Origin: an uncultured Saprospiraceae bacterium | GTDB taxonomy: Bacteria > Bacteroidota > Bacteroidia > Chitinophagales > Saprospiraceae | Direction of reading: 5' to 3' | DNA: 64,000 bases | NCBI GenBank assembly: GCA_938045585.1 | Contig: CALIAU010000007.1 | Span: 186,001 to 250,000 of the forward strand | Shown here: piece after piece, positions 25,582 through 34,719 of the stretch | How positions within the stretch are numbered: position 1 is the stretch's first letter | Layout: each line of letters starts with the position of its first letter | Notes under the pieces: generated by a model | Told to the model about the DNA's origin: nothing | Seen by the model: the letters and a program-made list of their open reading frames with translations, nothing else | The model's database searches: none | Translations under genes and position numbers: made by a program

Positions 25582-28500
25582 TTGCAAAAAGTGATAAAAC
25601 AAATTAAAAATTTAGTCCTATATATAGCCGTAGCAATGTCTTTGTCCTTACAATTGGAGGCACAAAGCATAAATACAAACTTTGGTAAAAACAGAGTCCA
25701 GTACCACGATGATTTTAATCAATGGTATGAATATGAGACAGAAAACTTTAATGTATACTGGTATGGCAAAGGCAGAAATGTTGCACATACAGTCATACAA
25801 TTAGCAGAGCTGGACCACGATAGAATACAACAGGTTCTTGAGCATCGGATTAATGATAAGATTGAGGTCATTGTCTATTTGGACGAAACAGATCTGAAAC
25901 AAAGTAACATCGGCTATGAAGAAACTTTTCTCAACAGTACGGGGAAAACAAAAATAGTGGGGAATAAGATGTTTGTCTATTTTGATGGCAACCACCAAAA
26001 CCTCAGAAGACAAATTAAAGAGGGAATTGCATCTGTTTACATCAATTCAATTCTGATAGGTTCTAACTTACAAGAGATCGTTCAGAATGCGATCTTACTT
26101 GATCTTCCAGATTGGTTTAGAGAGGGCTTGATTTCATATATAGGTAGTCAATGGGATTACGAATTAGATGATGAGTTACGCGATGTGTTTTATCAAGATG
26201 ACAAATATCATGATTTTAAAGAGTGCGCTAAACGCTTTCCCAAAATTGCAGGACACTCCTTGTTTTATTATCTAGATGAGCACTATGGCAAATCTGCCAT
26301 TGCAAACATCCTTTATTTAACAAGAATCAATAGAAATCTAGAAAGTAGTTTTCTGTATGTACTAAACCAAGACTTTGAATTTGTAATTGAAGACTGGAGT
26401 GCACACTATGTTGCGCATTATGAAAAAGAAACTGGCTTTGAAAAACTACAAGAGCACAAACAAATAGCTATTGATAAAAAGGGAAGTGTACCACTTTCAG
26501 AAATTTTATTGAGCCCTGATCAATCGATGCTTTTGTATTGCACAAATGAAATTGGAAAGAGTAAAGTGTATTTGCGAGATCTGAAGACAGGGGAGGAAAA
26601 GAAGATTTTTCAAGATGGCTACAAGAATAATTTCCAAGCTACAGATTACAACTATCCTGTTCTTTGCTGGCACCCAGATAGCCGATTTGTTTCAATTGTA
26701 TACGAGAAGAAAGATCAGATGTTTGTTCGTAAATGGAACATTAGAACGGAAGAGTATATTGAACAGGTTCTCCCAGAAAATTTTCAACGTGTCTACAGTT
26801 TGAATGCTTATGACAATCTTAGATATCTGATGTCAGCAAACGTCGATGGATTTTCTGACCTAATTATGTACAACACTAAAGGTAGAAAGTTGACAAAAAT
26901 AACAGACGACTATTATGATGATTTATCTGCGCGTTTTATCTCAGACGATCAGAGAAAGGGAGTCTTATTTTCAAGTAATCGCCAAAGCGAAGAATTAAAG
27001 AGATTGGAGTTAGACACCATTCTACCAATAGACAACTTTGATGTGTATTTTTTAAATATGGAATCCGAACCATACACATTAAAACGATTAACTATTACAG
27101 AGAAACTAAGTGAAAGACAGCCGCAATATATATATCCAGACAAATTTAGCTTTTTGAGTAACAAGAGCGGTATGCTCAACCAATACATAGGTAGTTTCTC
27201 TGATCAAGCCTATTACTCTTGCGTGTCTAATTATAACAGAAACATTATTGATTATACCCAAGAAGGAGATCAGTATTATTTTATGACGTATTACAACGGA
27301 GCCTATGAATTGTATCAGGCACCGGAAAACTGGAAAAAAGAAAAGAAGGCGGAAAGGTCTTTGTTTTATAAAGAACGATTAAGCAATGAAGTACAAATAC
27401 CCTTTTTGCCAGCAGAAGAAGAAAGTACAGAAGCTCCTTTTTCTTGGAACTTTCAAAGCGAATTTACAGATCCAGACAATATAGCAGAGATTAAAGAAAA
27501 CATACGTTCAACACTAACACCTAACAAAGAGCTAATACCAGAAATTAAAGAGGTCAGCTCTACCTACGTACTAGACTTCGTTTCAGCTAGGGCAAAGGCG
27601 ACACGGACAAAATTTAAGATGGATAACGTCACCATGAAACTTGACAATAATGTCTTGTTTGAAGGTTTAGAAAGCTATGTGGGAGACGGTAGAGACCTGC
27701 AGTTTACTCCTATGGGTTTGTTGATTAAAACAAGAACAAAAGATCTATTTGAAGATTACATTTTTGAAGGAGGCCTACGTGTACCTACGGCCTTTAACGG
27801 CACAGAGTTTTTCTTAACGGTGGACAACAATAAAAAACTTATTGATAAGCGCTATGCCCTATATAGAAAGTCCGAAACCTTTGAAGCCACGAATAATATA
27901 TTGGATGGATCTAGGCTTAGAAACAGAATACTCTTAGGGCAATATAGATTAAAGTATCCATTTAATATTTACAGAAGTATTCGTGCGACCACCACTGTAC
28001 GACAGGATAGACAGTTTCTTCTTTCTACAGACTTGAATACATTAAACGCTCCAGAGTTTAATGAAAAACGTATCGGTATAAAACTAGAATACGTCTACGA
28101 TAATACTATTGACAAAGGAATAAACTTCAAGGAGGGAACGCGATATAAAATATTTACGGAGGCAATAAATAGGTTTGACCTGCGGGTAGCAGATGGATTT
28201 AGTTTTGATGCATCCCTAGGCTTTACCACTATCTTTGGATTAGATGCACGCCATTATATAAATTTAAATGACATGGCAGTTATAGCATTACGAGTAGCAG
28301 GGGGAACCTCTTTTGGTTCAGAGCGGATATTATATCACATTGGTGGAACTGAAAGCGATATTCTAAATGCCTATAATTCGTCTATTCCTATTCCACAAAA
28401 ATCATTTGCGTACCAAACACCAGTTGCTAATTTAAGAGGCTTTGACACAAATATCAGAAACGGAACAAGTTATACCCTAGGAAATGCAGAATTTAGATTA

Positions 28501-28827
28501 TCACTAGGAAAACTAATTGGCTTAGGTAATAGCAGATGGTCCATTCTAAAAAATTTACAGGCCATTGGATTTTATGATGTTGGTATGGCGTGGCACGGTA
28601 GCAGCCCTTATAGCGATGAAAACCCGCTCAATATTGTTACCCTAGAAACACCACCCATTGTTGAGTTAACTATTCAATATTTTAGAGATCCTGTAGTCAT
28701 GTCTTATGGTACAGGACTTAGAACAACCTTTTTTGGATATTTCGTACGAGTTGATTATGGCTGGGGAATAGAAACAAGAGAGATACAAAAAGGGCGGCTT
28801 CATTTAGGACTAGGTAAAGATTTCTAG
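25582..28827 (+). CDS. Large outer-membrane protein: peptidase MA-like region, PD40 propeller, C-terminal barrel
   Basis: 1081 residues, exported (hydrophobic signal ending LQLEAQS). The N-terminal 270 residues resemble peptidase-MA-like domains (the PDWFREGLISYIG helix) but no HExxH is seen, so catalysis is doubtful. WD40-like/TolB propeller blades (about 300-560, LSPDQSMLLYCTN ... YLRDLKTGE) follow, then a linker and a C-terminal beta-barrel resembling Surface-antigen (bacterial Omp85-like) barrels, ending in ...GLGKDF with a terminal Phe. The start could be TTG 25582, GTG 25591 or ATG 25636; the first two retain the complete signal. Function unknown. Confidence 0.75.
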   Translation: MQKVIKQIKNLVLYIAVAMSLSLQLEAQSINTNFGKNRVQYHDDFNQWYEYETENFNVYWYGKGRNVAHTVIQLAELDHDRIQQVLEHRINDKIEVIVYLDETDLKQSNIGYEETFLNSTGKTKIVGNKMFVYFDGNHQNLRRQIKEGIASVYINSILIGSNLQEIVQNAILLDLPDWFREGLISYIGSQWDYELDDELRDVFYQDDKYHDFKECAKRFPKIAGHSLFYYLDEHYGKSAIANILYLTRINRNLESSFLYVLNQDFEFVIEDWSAHYVAHYEKETGFEKLQEHKQIAIDKKGSVPLSEILLSPDQSMLLYCTNEIGKSKVYLRDLKTGEEKKIFQDGYKNNFQATDYNYPVLCWHPDSRFVSIVYEKKDQMFVRKWNIRTEEYIEQVLPENFQRVYSLNAYDNLRYLMSANVDGFSDLIMYNTKGRKLTKITDDYYDDLSARFISDDQRKGVLFSSNRQSEELKRLELDTILPIDNFDVYFLNMESEPYTLKRLTITEKLSERQPQYIYPDKFSFLSNKSGMLNQYIGSFSDQAYYSCVSNYNRNIIDYTQEGDQYYFMTYYNGAYELYQAPENWKKEKKAERSLFYKERLSNEVQIPFLPAEEESTEAPFSWNFQSEFTDPDNIAEIKENIRSTLTPNKELIPEIKEVSSTYVLDFVSARAKATRTKFKMDNVTMKLDNNVLFEGLESYVGDGRDLQFTPMGLLIKTRTKDLFEDYIFEGGLRVPTAFNGTEFFLTVDNNKKLIDKRYALYRKSETFEATNNILDGSRLRNRILLGQYRLKYPFNIYRSIRATTTVRQDRQFLLSTDLNTLNAPEFNEKRIGIKLEYVYDNTIDKGINFKEGTRYKIFTEAINRFDLRVADGFSFDASLGFTTIFGLDARHYINLNDMAVIALRVAGGTSFGSERILYHIGGTESDILNAYNSSIPIPQKSFAYQTPVANLRGFDTNIRNGTSYTLGNAEFRLSLGKLIGLGNSRWSILKNLQAIGFYDVGMAWHGSSPYSDENPLNIVTLETPPIVELTIQYFRDPVVMSYGTGLRTTFFGYFVRVDYGWGIETREIQKGRLHLGLGKDF

Positions 28828-28849
28828 GCACAGGCTCTAATATTCTGTT

Positions 28850-28857
28850 TATATTTG
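28850..28857 (+). promoter_or_regulatory. Possible -7 promoter box before GGGP synthase
   Basis: TATATTTG matches TAnnTTTG, but no TTTG is present 19-20 bases upstream and the box ends five bases before the ATG at 28862, implying a nearly leaderless message if real. Confidence 0.3.
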
Positions 28858-28861
28858 TCTT

Positions 28862-29614
28862 ATGGACCTATACAAGGACATTACAGAAGCAAAAAACTCA
28901 GGCGGGAAAAAATTCGCAGTACTCTTAGATCCAGACAAGGTAAGACTAGGGAAATTAGATCGTGTTTTAGATCTAGCTATAGATGCTAATGTTGATTATT
29001 TTTTCATAGGAGGTAGCCTTATTGTGAATGACATGTTGGATGACTTATTAAAGTCAATAAAACAAAAATGCAAGATTCCTATGATTTTATTTCCAGGGAA
29101 TTCATTCCAACTAAGCTGGAAGGCTGACGCCTTACTTTTCCTTTCTCTAATATCTGGTAGAAATGCAGAGCTACTCATAGGTAACCATGTAATTGCCGCA
29201 CCCTATTTAAAAGTAAGTCCTCTTGAAATTATGTCAACAGGTTATATGTTAGTGGATGGGGGTATTGACACAACGGTTACGTACATGAGCAACACCCGCC
29301 CGATTCCTAATAACAAAGAAGACATAGCAGTGTGCACAGCAGTCGCTGGAGAACTCTTAGGTATGAAACTCATTTATATGGATGCAGGTAGTGGTGCAAA
29401 AAATCCAGTGCCAGAAAAAATGATCCAATCTGTAAGTGATGTGATTTCTGTCCCACTCATAGTCGGTGGGGGAATTTCTACTCCAGAAAAAGCAGCGGCA
29501 AATTGTAGAGCAGGGGCAGATGTTATAGTAGTGGGTAACGCTATTGAGAAAGACCCAGAACTTATTATGGACATGTCTGCAGCCATTCATTCAGTGACTA
29601 CTAAAGTTTCTTAA
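28862..29614 (+). CDS. Geranylgeranylglyceryl / heptaprenylglyceryl phosphate synthase (PcrB/GGGPS family)
   Basis: TIM-barrel prenyltransferase joining a polyprenyl diphosphate to glycerol-1-phosphate with an ether bond. The 250 residues contain LLDPDKV at the N-terminus (Mg/diphosphate side), YMDAGSGA, and the C-terminal phosphate-binding motifs VGGGISTPEKA and ADVIVVGNAIEK. Bacteroidota have group II GGGPS enzymes of this length; the product in bacteria is not settled. Its TAA overlaps the rsgA ATG by one base (TTAATG), so the two are probably co-translated. Confidence 0.92.
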   Translation: MDLYKDITEAKNSGGKKFAVLLDPDKVRLGKLDRVLDLAIDANVDYFFIGGSLIVNDMLDDLLKSIKQKCKIPMILFPGNSFQLSWKADALLFLSLISGRNAELLIGNHVIAAPYLKVSPLEIMSTGYMLVDGGIDTTVTYMSNTRPIPNNKEDIAVCTAVAGELLGMKLIYMDAGSGAKNPVPEKMIQSVSDVISVPLIVGGGISTPEKAAANCRAGADVIVVGNAIEKDPELIMDMSAAIHSVTTKVS

Positions 29615-30552
29615 TGCCAAAGGGCCGCGTATTTAGATCCACAGGAAGTTGGTACGAAGTTCTAACAGAAGAAAACACCTTTCTTCCATGCCGGACTGTC
29701 GGTAAGATGCGACTAAATAAAACAAAGGCAACCAACCCAATCGCAGTAGGAGATTATGTCACCTATGAGAAAACGGACAAGGAAGAATCTGGAATTATTT
29801 CAGAAGTTCTAGATAGAGAGAACTATGTCATTAGACAGTCCCCAAGAAAAAAACACCTACTACACATTATTGCGAGTAACATAGACCAGGCAATACTCAT
29901 TGTTACTATGCGCAACCCAGGATTAAAGCAAGGGTTTATTGATAGGTATTTACTGATGACAGAGCCCTTTAATATTCCTGTCTACATAGTTTTTAACAAG
30001 GGTGACTTATATACAGATGATGACTTAGAGTACTATCAATATCTTAAGGAGATATACGAAAAGATAGGCTATACTGTTTTTATAAGTTCGGCCTTAGAAA
30101 AGAAAGGTATTACACAAATTAAAAACATTCTAAAAGATAAAACGACGCTCTTGGGTGGACAAAGTGGCGTAGGAAAGTCAAGTCTCTTAAATGTAATTGA
30201 ACCCGGTCTTGACCAACGCACAGGTACGCTATCAGAATACACAGGAAAAGGACAACACACAACAACCTTTGCAGAAATGTTTCCATTGCCAGAAGGTGGA
30301 AACATTATTGACACACCTGGATTAAAAACACTATCCTATAATTATTTAGAAGCAGAAGATGTTGCACATAACTTCAAAGAGTTTTTTAAAGCCTCTAAAG
30401 CATGTAAGTTTTCTAACTGCATGCATAGAAACGAACCCAAGTGCGCAGTCAAAGCAGGAATAGAGTCTGGAGAAATAAGCGAATTACGCTATCAAAACTA
30501 TTCGGTTATCCTTGAAGAAATAGAGGAACAAAATTACTGGGAGAGACATTAA
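29614..30552 (+). CDS. rsgA: Ribosome biogenesis GTPase RsgA
   Basis: Circularly permuted GTPase for late 30S subunit maturation; 312 residues. An N-terminal OB fold (about 1-75) precedes the G domain, with the permuted order G4 (NKGD), then G1 GGQSGVGKSS (about 181-190) and G3 (DTPG). The C-terminal zinc finger ligands appear as C-x4-C-x-H-x5-C in KFSNCMHRNEPKC. Translationally coupled to the GGGP synthase gene. Confidence 0.96.
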   Translation: MPKGRVFRSTGSWYEVLTEENTFLPCRTVGKMRLNKTKATNPIAVGDYVTYEKTDKEESGIISEVLDRENYVIRQSPRKKHLLHIIASNIDQAILIVTMRNPGLKQGFIDRYLLMTEPFNIPVYIVFNKGDLYTDDDLEYYQYLKEIYEKIGYTVFISSALEKKGITQIKNILKDKTTLLGGQSGVGKSSLLNVIEPGLDQRTGTLSEYTGKGQHTTTFAEMFPLPEGGNIIDTPGLKTLSYNYLEAEDVAHNFKEFFKASKACKFSNCMHRNEPKCAVKAGIESGEISELRYQNYSVILEEIEEQNYWERH

Positions 30553-30606
30553 TAAAGGATACGGTATTGAAAAATAATCTTAGTTTTATTTTAATAAGTT
30601 ATTTAT

Positions 30607-30987
30607 ATGAAGACAAGCAAAACAATAGAAGTACAGTGGGGAGAAATTGATGCATCTATGCATGTAAACAATGTCATGTACCTAAAATGGGTAGAAAGTG
30701 CTCGTGTAGATTTTCTCATCAAGATGAACAACGGTATGTTAGTAAACGAAGAGCATATTGGAGCTGTAGTTGCTTGGTTAGATTGTAAATACATTAGACC
30801 TGTTCGCTTTCCTGACACAGTACGACTTGAAACAACCAAGACAGAGGTACTTACAGAAAAAATCGTATTGGAAACAAAAATCTACAGCAATAAGCATGAT
30901 AGATTAGTTGCAATATCAAGACAAGAAATAGTTTCCTATGATTTCCTTAGAAAGTGTAAGGTGCCGCTTCCGTCAAACTGGACCTAG
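30607..30987 (+). CDS. Acyl-CoA thioesterase, hotdog fold (4HBT family)
   Basis: 126-residue single hotdog domain. The family signature reads VQWGEIDASMHVNNVMYLKWVE, in which the usual D-x-x-x-HVNN pattern holds the catalytic aspartate. Fatty acyl-CoA hydrolase (YbgC/FcbC-like) is the likely activity; substrate unknown. It converges with the LysE gene, with five bases between stops. Confidence 0.9.
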   Translation: MKTSKTIEVQWGEIDASMHVNNVMYLKWVESARVDFLIKMNNGMLVNEEHIGAVVAWLDCKYIRPVRFPDTVRLETTKTEVLTEKIVLETKIYSNKHDRLVAISRQEIVSYDFLRKCKVPLPSNWT

Positions 30988-30992
30988 GCTAT

Positions 30993-31616
30993 CTATTTTT
31001 TAGACAGTAAGAGCCCAATACCCAGTAGACTCAAGACAATGACTTTAGTGTATTTAGTATAAGACCAAAAACGATCAGAGCGCAAAAAACCCGTCATACG
31101 CGAAGCACTTAGTGCAATAAGAGCAAAGACAATAAATCCAAGCACCATAAAAATTGCGCCTAAAATTATCATCTGAAGTATAATGTGCATACCCCCCGGA
31201 CTAATAAACTGAGGAAGAAATGCGATGAAAAAAAGAGAGACCTTTGGGTTTAATACATTCATCAAAAAGCCCTGCTTAAATAAGGACCAAAAATTAAACG
31301 TGTCTATGTCAGAGCTAAAATCTATATTTTCTTTTTTTTCATTAAAAGACATAAAAGCAAGATAGAAGAGATAGAGAGCGCCAAGATATTTTATAATAGT
31401 AAACGCGTAGGCTGAGTTTTGAATAAATAGAGATAGACCAGTCGCAGCAGCTAGGGTGTGTATCAGTATGCCAGAATTCATGCCGAATGCAAGAGCAACC
31501 CCATATTTAGCCCCCTTTGAAACACTTTCGGTTAATACCAAAATGTTATCTGGTCCAGGCATAAGAGCCAACAACAAGGATGCACTCATAAAAGATAACA
31601 ACAAGCTTATGTCCAT
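30993..31616 (-). CDS. LysE-family amino-acid exporter
   Basis: Inner-membrane exporter with about six membrane helices. The family mark MPGPDNILVL lies near the N-terminus, in the first helix region, followed by GxxxGxxxA-type helices. The start at 31616 (MDISLLLSFM) was preferred to a codon 33 bases upstream, which would add a basic stretch before the first helix. RhtB/LysE members export basic or neutral amino acids; the substrate here is unknown. 207 residues is the usual size. Confidence 0.9.
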   Translation of the reverse strand: MDISLLLSFMSASLLLALMPGPDNILVLTESVSKGAKYGVALAFGMNSGILIHTLAAATGLSLFIQNSAYAFTIIKYLGALYLFYLAFMSFNEKKENIDFSSDIDTFNFWSLFKQGFLMNVLNPKVSLFFIAFLPQFISPGGMHIILQMIILGAIFMVLGFIVFALIALSASRMTGFLRSDRFWSYTKYTKVIVLSLLGIGLLLSKK

Positions 31617-31803
31617 ATTAAATATTCTTATAAACCGTAAAAGCCTCATAGCAAAGCTAGTTTTAAAATATATAGAAATTCTTTAGAAAGAGAGACAAAT
31701 TGACATGCTTTTACTCAAGCATTCTGCCAAATAATCTATTAATATCCCGTATTTTGGCTTGGCTAAGAAATTGCTGCTATTTTACTAAATCGAAATTACA
31801 AAA

Positions 31804-34569
31804 ATGACATACGATAACTTTACTATTAAGGCACAAGAGGCGATTTTAAAATCGCAGCAAATTGCAGGAAGCTATGACCAACAGCAGGTGGACACAGTGC
31901 ACTTGATAAGAGGGATAATGGAAACGGACGACAAACTATCTGATTTCATTCTTCAAAAAATGGGAATAAACTTAGTTGCGCTTCGGCAAAAGCTTGAAGA
32001 GACTATAAAAAGTTTTCCAAGGGTGGAAGGAGTAGAGAAGCAATATCTTACCAACGACGCTAACCAAGCCTTAAGCAGAGCAAAAAAGAAACTAAAGGAT
32101 TTCAAAGATGAGTATATTTCACTTGAACTAATCTTATTAGGGATACTCACAGGAAAAGATAAGGCAGCACAAATATTAAAGGACTTAGGTGCTACGGAAG
32201 ATGCGGCCATCGCAGCGATCAATGAATTGCGCAAAGGAAGGAAGGTGACAGACCAGCATTCAGATGATCAATACAATTCCCTCCAAAAATTTGCAATCAA
32301 CCTAAACGAAAGAGCAGAAAGTGGAAAGCTGGACCCTATAGTAGGAAGAGATGAGGAGATAAGAAGAATACTACACATTCTATCAAGAAGGAAGAAAAAC
32401 AACCCACTCCTAATTGGAGAAGCAGGTGTTGGTAAGACAGCCATTATAGAGGGTATAGCTTGGAGGATTGTAAAGCAAGATGTTCCAGAACAACTCCAAA
32501 GTAAAAAAATATTTGTTTTAGACCTAGCAGCACTTATCGCAGGTGCAAAATATAAGGGAGAGTTTGAAGAAAGATTGAAGGCAGTTATTAAAGAGGTACA
32601 AAAATCAGACGGAGAGGTAATTCTTTTTGTAGATGAAATTCATACCCTCATTGGTGCAGGAGGTGGCAATGGCGCGATGGACGCTGCGAACATTCTTAAA
32701 CCCGCATTAGCCAGAGGAGAACTAAGAACGATTGGTGCTACTACCTTAGATGAATACCAAAAATACTTTGAATCAGACAAGGCCTTAGTAAGACGATTTC
32801 AGCCCATCTTTATAGATGAACCTAGTGTAGAAGATACTGTATCTATCTTAAGAGGAGTACAAGAGCGTTATGAGGTATACCACAAGATGGATATTTTGGA
32901 CGAGGCATTAGTAGCTGCGGCAGAGTTGTCGCATAGATATATCACAGAGAGAAAGCTACCAGACAAGGCTATTGACCTAATTGATGAGGCTGCTGCAAAA
33001 TTAAGACTTGAGTTAGATTCTGTTCCAGAAGAAATAGACGAACTAGATAGAAAGGTCCGACAACTAGAGGTTGAAAGAGAATTTATAAAGCGAGAGAATG
33101 ACGAACGAAAGCTAAAGCAGATAGGAGAGACGATTGCAAATACAAAGCAAAAATTAGACTCTTTAACGGCAGCGTGGAAAAGTGAAAAAGAAATTGTTGA
33201 TAAGATTCAGAATATAAAACGTGAAATAGAAGAATTAGAACATGAGGCAGAAATGGCCGAACGTGATAGTGAATTTGAGCGTGTTGCAAAAATACGATAT
33301 GGTGACATTAAGGCGAAAGAGGAAGAACTGAAAAAGGAAGAAGAGGCTCTAGATAAATTACCAGACGATCAGAGATTTACAAACGAAGAAGTGACAGGAA
33401 ACGATATTGCAGAAGTAGTTGCCAAGTGGACAGGAATTCCAGTTACGAAAATGCTCAAAAAAGAAAAAGAACGACTTCTTAACCTAGAGGACGAAATAGG
33501 TCAGCGCTTGATTGGTCAACGCGAGGCAGTAGTAGCAGTAGCAGATGCAGTGCGAAGATCACGTGCTGGACTAGGAGATCCAAAAAAACCAATCGGTTCA
33601 TTTATCTTTTTGGGACCAACAGGGGTGGGTAAAACAGAACTAGCAAAAACCTTAGCTGAAGTTTTGTTTGATGATGAAAAAGCAATTACGCGAATCGACA
33701 TGAGTGAGTTTCAAGAGAAGCATTCCGTGAGTAGATTAGTAGGAGCACCTCCGGGATATGTTGGATACGATGAGGGAGGACAGTTAACAGAGGCAGTACG
33801 CAGAAGACCCTACTCAATTGTACTATTAGATGAAATAGAAAAAGCACACCCAGATACATTCAATATTCTGTTGCAGGTGTTAGATGATGGACGATTAACA
33901 GATAACAAAGGCAGGGAAGCTAACTTTAAGAACACGATTATTATCATGACCTCAAACATGGGGGCAGAAACAATCTTAGAAAACTTTGAAGACTTAGATG
34001 CAGTTGGTGAAGAACACAGAGCGGATATCTTAGAAACAACCAAGCATGAAGTCTTTGACTTGTTGAAAGAAAACTTAAGACCAGAATTCTTAAACAGGAT
34101 TGATGAGAAAATCATGTTTCTTCCTTTAACAAAGGCAGAGATTAAAAAAATTGCAGCCATCTTATTACGCAAGGCAAAGAAGAACCTAAAGCGTCAAGAT
34201 ATTACCTTGGAAATATCAGAATCAGGAATGGATTTACTTGCAGACCTAGGATATGAACCACAGTTTGGTGCAAGACCTTTAAAACGAGTAATTCAAAGAG
34301 AACTTATCAACAGGCTATCAAAAGAAGTCTTATCGGGTAAGTTTAGTCCAGGCGATACAATTTATGTTGGAACGGACAACAAGGGTTTCACTTTTTCAAA
34401 AGAGGATAAGCAGTCAACAGAAAAACCAACTGTAGCTAAGAAAGAAGGAAAAGCGAAAAAAGAGAAGAAGGAAAAGCAATTAGATGAATTGAAGAAGGCA
34501 ACTAAGGACTTAGAAGAAGAGGTTAAAAAGCAAAAAGATAAGGGAGATAAGAAGCCTGAAAAGGAATAA
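31804..34569 (+). CDS. clpB: ATP-dependent disaggregase ClpB with extra lysine-rich tail
   Basis: AAA+ chaperone that threads aggregated proteins together with DnaK/DnaJ/GrpE (the latter two are at 43.5-45.2 kb). Order: double Clp N domain (1-145), AAA1 with Walker A GEAGVGKT (about 205-212) and pore motif KYKGEFEER, coiled-coil M domain (about 400-530), AAA2 with Walker A GPTGVGKT (about 605-612) and pore motif GYVGYDEGG, and the D2 C-domain. At 921 residues it is about 60 longer than E. coli ClpB (857); the excess is a charged tail of mostly K/E/D after GFTFSKEDK. It is followed by a clear terminator. Confidence 0.96.
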   Translation: MTYDNFTIKAQEAILKSQQIAGSYDQQQVDTVHLIRGIMETDDKLSDFILQKMGINLVALRQKLEETIKSFPRVEGVEKQYLTNDANQALSRAKKKLKDFKDEYISLELILLGILTGKDKAAQILKDLGATEDAAIAAINELRKGRKVTDQHSDDQYNSLQKFAINLNERAESGKLDPIVGRDEEIRRILHILSRRKKNNPLLIGEAGVGKTAIIEGIAWRIVKQDVPEQLQSKKIFVLDLAALIAGAKYKGEFEERLKAVIKEVQKSDGEVILFVDEIHTLIGAGGGNGAMDAANILKPALARGELRTIGATTLDEYQKYFESDKALVRRFQPIFIDEPSVEDTVSILRGVQERYEVYHKMDILDEALVAAAELSHRYITERKLPDKAIDLIDEAAAKLRLELDSVPEEIDELDRKVRQLEVEREFIKRENDERKLKQIGETIANTKQKLDSLTAAWKSEKEIVDKIQNIKREIEELEHEAEMAERDSEFERVAKIRYGDIKAKEEELKKEEEALDKLPDDQRFTNEEVTGNDIAEVVAKWTGIPVTKMLKKEKERLLNLEDEIGQRLIGQREAVVAVADAVRRSRAGLGDPKKPIGSFIFLGPTGVGKTELAKTLAEVLFDDEKAITRIDMSEFQEKHSVSRLVGAPPGYVGYDEGGQLTEAVRRRPYSIVLLDEIEKAHPDTFNILLQVLDDGRLTDNKGREANFKNTIIIMTSNMGAETILENFEDLDAVGEEHRADILETTKHEVFDLLKENLRPEFLNRIDEKIMFLPLTKAEIKKIAAILLRKAKKNLKRQDITLEISESGMDLLADLGYEPQFGARPLKRVIQRELINRLSKEVLSGKFSPGDTIYVGTDNKGFTFSKEDKQSTEKPTVAKKEGKAKKEKKEKQLDELKKATKDLEEEVKKQKDKGDKKPEKE

Positions 34570-34600
34570 AAAAGAGGCTCCACGTAAAAGCCTCCTTTAT
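34570..34600 (+). terminator. Intrinsic terminator of clpB
   Basis: GAGGCT (34574-34579) and AGCCTC (34589-34594) form a six-base GC-rich stem, followed by CTTTATTTT. It lies immediately after the clpB stop. Confidence 0.75.
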
Positions 34601-34719
34601 TTTCATGCCATTCTATAACGATAGCTGACTCTAATGTATCTAATTATTGCTGTAGAATACCATCAAAACCACAACTAAAATCACAACAATTTGTTATTTT
34701 GTTGTAAACTCTAGTAATT

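Noticed and set aside
34683-34705. Inverted repeat ACAACAA/TTGTTGT upstream of the 34720 gene, considered as a terminator
   Set aside because: AT-rich and without a GC stem or T-tract; too weak to call, possibly chance in AT-rich DNA.
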